Below are positions 1 through 6,228 of a DNA stretch of 10,032 nucleotides, in pieces; position 1 is the first letter of the stretch, and each line of letters opens with the position of its first letter. A model generated the notes under the pieces. That model made no database searches and was not told where the DNA came from. It was given only the letters and a program-made list of their open reading frames with translations. Both the position numbers and the translations under genes were made by a program. The DNA is from CBDCWA01 sp046048295. GTDB lineage: Bacteria > Pseudomonadota > Alphaproteobacteria > Rhizobiales > Hyphomicrobiaceae. The stretch is taken from positions 1-10,032 of the forward strand of contig JBJOGJ010000140.1 in the NCBI GenBank assembly GCA_046048295.1. Reading direction: 5' to 3'.

Positions 1-566
1 GGCACTTGTCGCCCGACACCGGTCCATCTCACCAGTGCGGTCACCTGCATTCGTGGCCCAGTCGGCCGCGAGTGCCGGCACGGGCAACCACTCCAGCTGA
101 TGGGAGTGCAAATGCGATCCAGGCCCCGCCTCCACCCGAACGCCCAGCTCGCGACAGTGCCCCAGATGAGGCGGATGCGACGGAGTATGTGGCATGCTGA
201 TGAAACGGGGATAACTCAAGGGCATATGGTTAGTGGGGCGTGCGCGGGAGTGAATGCCATTTATGGAAATCCTTGGACCCCAACAAGCTCGAGCCCCTGA
301 ACTTGATCATCGATTGCCGCTGCCAGGATTATCTGCCCTCCAGGGCCCGGACGCCAAACGACGCTGCCGCCACACGTGGTGCGCTGCAGCTGGCTGGACC
401 TTATTGAGCAGGACAGTCGGGCATCGACGTGACGAGGGCGATCGCGATACTCTACGTCCTAGCCGAGCCGCAGAAGGAACGTTAGGCTGGCACTGACAAG
501 CCCATTAGATCTATCGGGACGCGCTGACCGTACCTCTCAATTGTCGTTCCGTACCCGAGGGTTCCT
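1..566. other. Left-edge stretch without a recognisable gene
   Basis: No frame here gives a protein I recognise. The only thing worth recording is a minus-strand frame that stays open from just below a TGA at about 307-309 to the left edge, roughly 100 codons. It has possible ATG starts at 225 and 195, neither with a good ribosome binding site. Read from the ATG at 195 it begins MPHTPSHPPH and includes the stretch QLEWLPVPALAADWATNAGD. In GC-rich DNA an open frame of this length can arise by chance, and by hand count its third-position GC (about 69%) does not mark it clearly as coding. Several plus-strand frames are also open here. It could be the start of a gene continuing to the left, a decayed gene, or plain intergenic DNA. 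Confidence 0.3.
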
Positions 567-1085
567 GTGCTCAAAGCCATCGTAAGCGTCGTGTTGTTCC
601 AGTCAGCTTGGGCAGCCTGCGCCTATGGCGCTGTACATGATCTCCCACAAATCGGGGTGCTGGGTTGTCTGGCGTCCCTTGCTGTCGGCATGCTGCTGGC
701 CCGAAACCGACTAGGTTTGGTGGCCCTGGCCCTTTCACTGGGCCTCTACGGGTTGGTCGCAGAGACAGCGATACTGAAAGCCGGGCTCACCTCCTACAGC
801 GCACCTGGGCCCTATCCGGGTATAGCGCCGATTTGGATCGTCGGCTTGTGGATGGCCTTTGCCACACTTATCGCCCCAGCGTTCGGATGGCTTCAGGGCC
901 GTCTTGTTGTCGCAGGTGCCCTCGCCGCTGTGGCGGGGCCGATGTCCTACTACGCGGCGATGCGATTGGGCGCGCTCCAATTGGCCGAGCCTCAATGGGC
1001 CGGCTTGCTGGCCATCGCGGTGATGTGGGCGGTCGCGATGCCTCTCGCACTACAGGTTCGAGAGCGATTGATGGCAAATGCCTAA
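567..1085 (+). CDS. DUF2878-family six-helix inner-membrane protein
   Basis: A 172-residue hydrophobic protein starting at a GTG. A GAGG at 557-560, six bases upstream, supports this start. Six membrane helices can be read at about residues 3-22, 27-45, 48-70, 85-106, 110-131 and 143-163, with short loops and a basic C-terminal end (VRERLMANA). The segment at 88-108 (PIWIVGLWMAFAT...) followed by GPMSYYAAMRLGAL at 124-137 matches the conserved pattern I know from DUF2878 proteins, whose usual length of about 160-175 residues also fits. The function of that family is unknown. The gene stands alone on the plus strand and converges on the barrel gene. In its first 70 codons about 64% of third positions are G or C by hand count, lower than in the minus-strand genes, and codons such as CTA and ATA appear, which may hint at a different origin. 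The family call is from memory of the pattern, not from a search. Confidence 0.75.
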   Translation: MLKAIVSVVLFQSAWAACAYGAVHDLPQIGVLGCLASLAVGMLLARNRLGLVALALSLGLYGLVAETAILKAGLTSYSAPGPYPGIAPIWIVGLWMAFATLIAPAFGWLQGRLVVAGALAAVAGPMSYYAAMRLGALQLAEPQWAGLLAIAVMWAVAMPLALQVRERLMANA

Positions 1086-1354
1086 CCGATGGAAAAAAGA
1101 CGTCGGCGCCCAGACGCAAACTTTTCTGATGGGCGGACACTCAAGCTGAAAAAATTCAACAAGTGATGGTGCAGCGGCGGTGTCCCACCGGGTTCTAAGC
1201 CATTGAAATACGGATATTGTGGCATTCCGCCATGGGATTAAGCGGTTCAGGCTCGATTGGACCACAGCCGCCGAATGCGGCCTTTCTGCTTCTGAACGTG
1301 GAGCCGAGTTTATTTTTGACCGGCAAGCCGCTGGCAGCCGACACCATCCCCTGC
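1086..1354. other. Convergent intergenic region
   Basis: These 269 bases separate the ends of two convergent genes. I see no coding frame with a credible start and no recognisable insertion-sequence end. Two A-runs (near 1092 and 1152) and one short stem-loop (1267-1281) are the only visible structure. Confidence 0.5.
1267..1281. terminator. Possible weak stem-loop between convergent genes
   Basis: GCCGC (1267-1271) and GCGGC (1277-1281) pair around the loop CGAAT. On the plus strand the stem is followed by a pyrimidine-rich CTTTCTGCTTCT, not a clean T-run; on the minus strand no T-run follows. It lies about 180 nt past the DUF2878 stop and about 73 nt past the barrel-gene stop. The stem is short and the call weak; Rho-dependent termination or no terminator here is equally possible. 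Confidence 0.22.
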
Positions 1355-2395
1355 CTACTTCAGCGGCACGGTGATCTGCAGGCGGCTTTTCAGGTTGGAG
1401 TCGTCCTGCCCGCCGAGCCCCTCGACCTCGGTGGTCGCCTCGAGGCGGTACTTGTCCTTCTCCGAAAACTTGAAGCCGCCGCCGATGGCGCTCTTGACGC
1501 CATTATGCTCGAGGGCATCGAGCCCCTTCGCATAGCCGAGGTCGAGCGTGCTCTTGTAATGCACGAACGGCTCGAGCTTTGCGCCCCCCTCGAGGTTGAG
1601 CTCGCGGCGAAACTCCGGTGTCACGGTAACCGTCTCCCGGGTCACCGGCAGCGCACCGTCATCCTCGGTGGCGCGCGACCAGGCGGCGTGCGGCGTGAAG
1701 CGCCACTTGCCGGCCTGCCAGTTGCCCTTGAGGCGGACGTCAGCCTGGCTCCGATCCGCGGCAATGCTGCCAGCTCCGGCAACGGCATCCTCACTCTCGC
1801 CCCACGCCGCGCGCGCATCGAGCGTGAGCCGTTCGGTGATCTTGGCGGTCGCGAAAGGGCCGACCATGTAGGTGCGGCCGGTGGCAGTCGTGGCGCCGCC
1901 GGCATCGAGCTGCTGCTCGCGGCTGTCGAACTCGGCCACCGTACCGACCTTGAGGCCCTTGCCGACGTCGACACCAACCCCGACCTTCGAGTGGCGCGCA
2001 CGCGTATCTGCGTAGGCATCGCCCCCTTCCACCTTCGTCGTCGTCCACACGTCGACCAGCGGCTTGCGCCGAACCGGCGACGGCTTCTTCGCATCCTTCT
2101 GCCCCACAGCGGCCTTCGCCCGGGCCATCTTCTCGGCGGCGAGGCGGGCCTGGTGCGCGCGCCACTGGCTGACGCTCATGTGCATGAGCGTTGCGCCCTC
2201 GCCGGACGTCGCGGCAAGCGGCTGCGCCGCACCGCTGCACGCCGCACCGCCGGAGCAGTCCTCAGCCGCAGCGTTCGGGGCCATCGCAAGAGCCCACAGG
2301 TACATGGCACCCGTAACGCCCAGCAAACCGGACCACATGAAACTCGAATTCGACACCATCACGCCGTGCCACCTTCTGCCGACTGGCCGCATCAT
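1355..2395 (-). CDS. Exported autotransporter-barrel-like outer-membrane protein
   Basis: Probably an exported protein inserted in the outer membrane. From the ATG at 2395 it has 346 residues. A hydrophobic signal segment (GLLGVTGAMYLWALAMA) ends at a likely peptidase site NAAA|ED. Next comes an Ala/Lys/Arg-rich, helix-prone stretch beginning near SVSQWRAHQARLAAEKMARA. The last 230 or so residues show alternating hydrophobic and polar residues typical of beta strands, with phrases recalling rhizobial autotransporter beta-domains: LTLDARAAWGES, LKGNWQAGKWRFTPHAAW and the end LQITVPLK. No passenger domain is present, so the protein may be a bare barrel with its helix as a plug. The start is uncertain. 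Tandem ATGs at 2395 and 2392 give a signal n-region with arginines but have no clear ribosome site; ATG 2359 (334 residues) has GGTGG upstream but no positive charge; ATG 2458 follows the Nudix stop by three bases with GAGGA too close. It is last in the patatin-Nudix-barrel set. The barrel call is inference from pattern. Confidence 0.6.
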   Translation of the reverse strand: MMRPVGRRWHGVMVSNSSFMWSGLLGVTGAMYLWALAMAPNAAAEDCSGGAACSGAAQPLAATSGEGATLMHMSVSQWRAHQARLAAEKMARAKAAVGQKDAKKPSPVRRKPLVDVWTTTKVEGGDAYADTRARHSKVGVGVDVGKGLKVGTVAEFDSREQQLDAGGATTATGRTYMVGPFATAKITERLTLDARAAWGESEDAVAGAGSIAADRSQADVRLKGNWQAGKWRFTPHAAWSRATEDDGALPVTRETVTVTPEFRRELNLEGGAKLEPFVHYKSTLDLGYAKGLDALEHNGVKSAIGGGFKFSEKDKYRLEATTEVEGLGGQDDSNLKSRLQITVPLK

Positions 2396-2461
2396 GTTCG
2401 GAGTGGCGCGGTTCTGGCCGCCAACTGTGGAAGTTTTGCGGCACTTCGCGGGCAGCATTCC

Positions 2462-3109
2462 TCACGTGCGCTCGAGCCGGTCGCGGAGCAGCAGCGCCGC
2501 GGCAAGCAGCTTGGCAACGACGCTTACCTGCGGCTGCAGCACCTCGGAGAAGAAGTCGGCAACGGGAACATGGCGCACGAGGGTATCCTCGCCCTCCCCG
2601 GCCACCCCGCCCGCTCCCGCGGCGAGCGCCGGATCGAGATCGCTCTGCGTGACGGCAACGTAGTAGAGGATGATGCGTTCGGAGCTGCCGCCGGGAGAGG
2701 TGTAGAAGGTAGCGATGAGTTCCAGGCGGTCGGCGGTGACGCGGTAGCCGGTCTCCTCGTACGTCTCGCGCACGGCACACGCCGCCGCGCTCTCCCCCTG
2801 CCCCACCATGCCGGCGACCGTCTCGTCGATCTGGCCGTCGTTCTGTGCCACCAGACGACCGCGCCTGCTGGCATAGACGAGCGTCGGCGCGCGGAACTGG
2901 CGCACGAACACGACCTCGCCGGTATCCGTGCGATGGAGCAGCACCGCCACCGCATCCCCGCGCTCGAAGACGAGCCAGTCGCGCTTCAGCGCACCACCGC
3001 GATGAAGCGGATGCGTCGTGGTCAGCTTGTCTATGGCGAAGAAGCGGTCGAACAGCCGCTCCTTGCCATGGATGACGACCTTTCCTGGCCGTCGAGGCGA
3101 CTTGGCCAA
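2462..3109 (-). CDS. Nudix hydrolase, ADP-ribose/GDP-mannose pyrophosphatase type
   Basis: A cytoplasmic hydrolase expected to split a nucleoside-diphosphate sugar such as ADP-ribose or GDP-mannose into a nucleoside monophosphate and a sugar phosphate, using divalent metal. From the TTG at 3109 it has 215 residues, close to the 190-210 usual in the NudF/NudK group. The Nudix box is complete at about residues 100-122: G100, E106, R114, E115, E118, E119, G121 (within GMVGQGESAAACAVRETYEE). Ahead of it lie ERGDAVAVLL and VVFVRQFRAPT, and after it SPGGSSE at about 138-144, the SPG-E signature of ADP-ribose/GDP-mannose hydrolases. No ATG exists between the patatin stop and the Nudix box, so the start must be non-ATG. 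TTG 3109 has GGAG six bases upstream and gives the family's normal N-terminus. A start at ATG 3358 would overlap the patatin gene by 184 bases and add about 83 unrelated residues, so I rejected it. It begins 65 nt after the patatin stop. The exact substrate cannot be assigned. Confidence 0.85.
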   Translation of the reverse strand: MAKSPRRPGKVVIHGKERLFDRFFAIDKLTTTHPLHRGGALKRDWLVFERGDAVAVLLHRTDTGEVVFVRQFRAPTLVYASRRGRLVAQNDGQIDETVAGMVGQGESAAACAVRETYEETGYRVTADRLELIATFYTSPGGSSERIILYYVAVTQSDLDPALAAGAGGVAGEGEDTLVRHVPVADFFSEVLQPQVSVVAKLLAAALLLRDRLERT

Positions 3110-3121
3110 AGTTTGCTCCGT
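3104..3121 (-). promoter_or_regulatory. Ribosome binding site deciding the TTG start of the Nudix gene
   Basis: On the minus strand GGAG (3116-3119) is followed by the six bases CAAACT and then TTG (3109-3107). Other non-ATG candidates upstream (TTG at 3169, GTG at 3187) have no comparable purine-rich site at the right distance. Confidence 0.5.
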
Positions 3122-3174
3122 CGGTTCGCTGACGATGCACAGGCTGACTGAAACCGGCGGCGGATGCAAGCGCG

Positions 3175-6015
3175 TCAGCCCCGACACTTCGTGGCGTTGC
3201 CGAGCCGACAGGATATCCGGTCGAACCCAAGGACATTCGCCGGGTGGTTCAATTGACAGTCGAGATAATGCTGCAGCGGCTTGGACAGCCACCAGCTGAC
3301 CGAGAGCTCTCGCGTATAGGCAGTCCAGTCGCCAAGCTCCGACTTCCGCGGCACACATTCGCCTCTGGAATATCTTTTTTGCTTAGGCTGGTCCGGAAAC
3401 ACCCGTACGTGTACGAACCGGCTGCCCTTCTGCCTGTCCTCGCCCGTGCCGCCGGCCGAAACCTTCTCGCACAGGCGAACCGCCGCGATGCGCCCGCGCG
3501 CGGTCCGCGTCGCCATGATCGCCTGCACCGGTATCAACAGACCCGCCAGGGCCTCGCCCTTGTCGGCGTCGACATCCAACGGCACCTGCCCCGTCCCTGA
3601 GCCATGACTGATGCACGCGATGTTGTCGGGATGGCTTGGCTCGTTGGTGATGAGGATGACGACCGGCTTGGCGTCGTAGACGCGAGCCAGAACATCGACA
3701 AGCTCATAGGCACTCGTCGCCCCGAAGTTCTCGAAGTAGCCGCCATCCACGATCCGGTCGACGACCTTGCCGCTCTTATTGCGGATGTTTCCGTGCGGAG
3801 AGACGACAGGAAAGCGCGAGCTCATGCCGGCCACCGTGCTGACTCGCAATTCGATGTCTTCCGGCTGGTTGAAGTAGCGCCAGAAGCGGGCGCGCAGCCC
3901 TGGAATCCAGCCCTTCACCTCGTCTTCGGTATTGCTGATCTCGTAGTAGTCGTAGGCGTCTTCAAACAGCCTCTGCTTTCTCTTCCCAACAGTAAAGGTA
4001 GGCTTGAGATGCGAGACGAGAAGCCTGCGACCGGTGACGCCCGAGGTCGCGTTGGCGATCAGCAGCGGGCGCCAGCGCGTATCGTCCGGCGCAAGGCTGA
4101 GGAAGGATCGCTCCATTCCACGCCCTGCAGCGGCCCGGCTCCCTTCCGCGCGGCTCTCGGACACACTCGTCCAGAAATGGCGCTCCCAGGCGCGCTCGAG
4201 GCTGCTTGCCCTGTCGCCGAACAGGCGGAGGCCAATCGGATCCTTGTAGGCCATGTCGACAAGAACCGGCGACAGAAAATCCCCCGACAGGAGAACCTGC
4301 ATGCACGCTTGCCAGGATGCGCTGCCGGAAGCCTGCTCAGGCTTCTCCTGCCGGCGCACGACCCTTAGCTCTACGGCCTCCCGGTACCACTGCGTGCTGG
4401 CCTTCTCGTGTTTCGCCCATTTGCAGGGCGGCTTCAGGCGCTCCCCCGCCGGAACCTCATGGAGCGCGGCGGCAAACATCGTTGCACCGAGAGAGGAGCC
4501 GGAAACGCTGGATATGGCGAACAGCCTGTGGGCGAACTTCGGATCGCGGTCGAGAATGTTGCCAAGCACGCTTGCAGTGAAGAAGCCGGCACGGCTGGCG
4601 CCGCCCGAAGCCGCCACGACAATCGGCTGGCAGTCGTCGTTGAACGCTACCTCCTCACCGCCGCAGTTGTGTTTCTTGTAGAGCCGGACCGCGCGATCCA
4701 GGCTCAACTGCCGGCCGGCATCATCGGCTGTCCCCTTGGCAATCGGCGGATCGAATGCGATGCGGCGCACGTTGTGGGCATCACCGAGCAGCCAGTTCGC
4801 GAGCAGGACGAATGCAACGAATGCGCCCAGGATAGGAACCCCGGAACGCTGCCCGTAATAGCTCGCGAACGTGAGCAGCGGCACCCAGGCGCTGAGAATC
4901 AAGGGCGCCAGAAGTGCCCGCCCGAGACCGATCGGATGATCGACGCCAGGCAGGAAGAAAGGAAAGCGAGCGATCATTTCCCCCGGCACGAACAGGAAGG
5001 CGATGAAAATGCCGGACAGCAGAATTGAGATGATCCAGAAATTGAAGTTGCCGTCCGCGTGATAACCGAACACGTAGTAGAGAAAGTAGAACGTCACGCT
5101 CGTCAGAAGGACGATTGTCGCCACCGCGATGCTCGGAAGGAACAGGAACAGGAAACCGTTGTACTCAGCCGCCCCTTGCTCCGAAACGGCACCAAACCGC
5201 ATTTCGTATGCGACAGCGTAAATCGCTTCCCAGTTCTCCACATAGAGTAGGATGCAGAGCCACCACACCAGGGCGCCGGCCGCGATCGCCGCAAGCACGA
5301 TGGGAAGCAGATGGATCGTCACCGGCCTCTGGACGAAACTCGTCCAGCCCCTGAACGACAGGCAGAGCGCCGCACAGGCAATCGTCGTCTGGATGATGAG
5401 AAGCAGGTGGAACTGCGAATAGGCCGAAAGGCTCTCGAATTCCGACGAGGGAACTGAATGCAGATTTCGTAGCGCGCTGATCTCACTGATCAGTATCGCA
5501 ACGAAACATGACGCGGTGAGCGCCAACGGCACGGCAGCTCGCATGAACCCGCTCCACCGGCTCCGCCGGACAGAGTTGGGAATTTCGATGCGGAAACGCG
5601 AACTGCGGGGATCGCTGTCGTCCTCGCTCTTCTTGATCATCCAGCAGGACCAGAAGTAGAGGACGACGGCCCAGAAGTAGACCAGGAACAGGTGGAACAC
5701 GGCCCAGAAAATGTAGCCGTTGTAGATATAGGGATTAGGTCCGAACCCGTAGTCCCGGAGGAATGGCGGCAGCGCCGTCTGATTGTTCGGGATCTCAAGG
5801 AACATGTCCTGCGCCGGCGCCGTGAGCCCGAAGATCGCCAGCCCAAGAAGCGCACTGAGCAGCGGTATCCGGCACAACCAGAGCAGCCAGACGAAGTATC
5901 GGAGATGATGCCAGAATGGCCTCACATGACTGGTGAAGTCGCGGTCCGGAAGGCGCCCGTCCAACGATCCGCCCGCACCATCCACGCCCCGAACGGTCTC
6001 ATCCGTTACCGCCAT
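3175..6015 (-). CDS. Membrane-embedded patatin-like phospholipase
   Basis: A 946-residue two-part protein, predicted to be a lipid acyl hydrolase fixed in the inner membrane. Start: ATG 6015 has AGGGGG five bases upstream; a TTG at 6042 would add nine residues and is less likely. The N-terminal half has about nine membrane helices (near residues 39-65, 99-125, 159-179, 200-221, 233-259, 287-317, 325-344, 367-386, 393-411). The patatin domain follows from about 461. An oxyanion-type glycine motif ASGGASRAG sits at 469-477, the nucleophile elbow GSSLG at 506-510 with Ser508, and the catalytic Asp757 in VDGGYFENFGA. So the Ser-Asp dyad is intact. The domain holds ten cysteines (451, 462, 531, 571, 801, 849, 887, 920, 936, 944). 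Basic residues after helix 2 suggest that loop is cytoplasmic, which would put the lipase domain in the periplasm. The gene heads a likely operon with the Nudix and barrel genes. Substrate and biological role are unknown. Soluble defence patatins lack such a membrane half. Confidence 0.88.
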   Translation of the reverse strand: MAVTDETVRGVDGAGGSLDGRLPDRDFTSHVRPFWHHLRYFVWLLWLCRIPLLSALLGLAIFGLTAPAQDMFLEIPNNQTALPPFLRDYGFGPNPYIYNGYIFWAVFHLFLVYFWAVVLYFWSCWMIKKSEDDSDPRSSRFRIEIPNSVRRSRWSGFMRAAVPLALTASCFVAILISEISALRNLHSVPSSEFESLSAYSQFHLLLIIQTTIACAALCLSFRGWTSFVQRPVTIHLLPIVLAAIAAGALVWWLCILLYVENWEAIYAVAYEMRFGAVSEQGAAEYNGFLFLFLPSIAVATIVLLTSVTFYFLYYVFGYHADGNFNFWIISILLSGIFIAFLFVPGEMIARFPFFLPGVDHPIGLGRALLAPLILSAWVPLLTFASYYGQRSGVPILGAFVAFVLLANWLLGDAHNVRRIAFDPPIAKGTADDAGRQLSLDRAVRLYKKHNCGGEEVAFNDDCQPIVVAASGGASRAGFFTASVLGNILDRDPKFAHRLFAISSVSGSSLGATMFAAALHEVPAGERLKPPCKWAKHEKASTQWYREAVELRVVRRQEKPEQASGSASWQACMQVLLSGDFLSPVLVDMAYKDPIGLRLFGDRASSLERAWERHFWTSVSESRAEGSRAAAGRGMERSFLSLAPDDTRWRPLLIANATSGVTGRRLLVSHLKPTFTVGKRKQRLFEDAYDYYEISNTEDEVKGWIPGLRARFWRYFNQPEDIELRVSTVAGMSSRFPVVSPHGNIRNKSGKVVDRIVDGGYFENFGATSAYELVDVLARVYDAKPVVILITNEPSHPDNIACISHGSGTGQVPLDVDADKGEALAGLLIPVQAIMATRTARGRIAAVRLCEKVSAGGTGEDRQKGSRFVHVRVFPDQPKQKRYSRGECVPRKSELGDWTAYTRELSVSWWLSKPLQHYLDCQLNHPANVLGFDRISCRLGNATKCRG

Positions 6016-6076
6016 GGCAGCCCCCTGCAACGCCACAAACAAAATCGATCAACGTCTACCGCCTGAACATACCAGC

Positions 6077-6106
6077 AATATCCTGCATCGATATCGACGC
6101 AGGCAA
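6077..6106 (-). promoter_or_regulatory. Candidate promoter with 22-bp dyad operator for the patatin gene
   Basis: Reading the minus strand, a -35-like TTGCCT (6106-6101) and a -10-like GATATT (6082-6077, four of six matches to consensus) are 18 bases apart. A near-perfect inverted repeat at 6082-6103, CCTGC-TCGATATCGA-GCAGG with one mismatched pair, fills the spacer. It pairs at 10 of 11 positions. It lies about 67-88 bp upstream of the patatin ATG. The dyad is visible directly; the promoter reading is inference. A dyad filling a long spacer resembles the arrangement used by MerR-type regulators, but a simple repressor site is as likely. No regulator gene is in the window. Confidence 0.35.
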
Positions 6107-6138
6107 ATCGAACACCTCAAGTACAGACACATTAGTGC

Positions 6139-6173
6139 CGTCCGTTGCCGTGACGCAACAAGACCGACGGACG
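6139..6173. repeat. Inverted repeat CGTCCGT / ACGGACG
   Basis: The arms CGTCCGT (6139-6145) and ACGGACG (6167-6173) are perfect complements. A second inverted pair, GTTGC (6144-6148) and GCAAC (6155-6159), is nested inside, so the two stems compete for two bases. It sits between the Bug stop and the patatin promoter region. It may be a transcript structure or a protein site; there is no T-run to make it a standard terminator. Confidence 0.3.
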
Positions 6174-6194
6174 CCGGCAGCGAACAGCACACAC

Positions 6195-6209
6195 CGGCGA
6201 GGCTCGCCG
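6195..6209 (-). terminator. Possible stem-loop after the Bug gene
   Basis: CGGCGAG and CTCGCCG form a perfect 15-base dyad around a single base, foldable as a five-base-pair GC stem with a five-base loop. It begins 20 nt past the Bug stop on the minus strand. It is placed where a terminator would be, but GTGTGTG follows and not a T-run, so intrinsic termination would be weak at best. Confidence 0.28.
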
Positions 6210-6228
6210 ATGTCTATCCATTCGCCGC

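Noticed and set aside
1086..1354. Possible insertion-sequence remnant
   Set aside because: A 71-codon minus frame and A-runs raised the idea, but I found no terminal inverted repeats, target duplication or transposase motif.
1217..3151. A 644-codon open frame on the plus strand
   Set aside because: It lies antisense to the barrel and Nudix genes, both of which have recognisable features. Its translation is rich in Arg, Ala, Leu and His, as expected of the complement of GC-rich coding DNA.
2262..3236. A 324-codon minus-strand frame over the Nudix gene
   Set aside because: It is a different frame from the one with the complete Nudix box, and its translation is low-complexity Arg/Ala/Gly sequence.
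3604..5028. Plus-strand open frames of 254 and 206 codons
   Set aside because: Both are antisense to the patatin gene and show no motif; the minus strand carries the intact catalytic dyad.
3175..6015. Patatin as a CBASS-type defence effector
   Set aside because: Those effectors are soluble and sit beside a cGAS-like nucleotidyltransferase. None is present, and this protein has a large membrane half.
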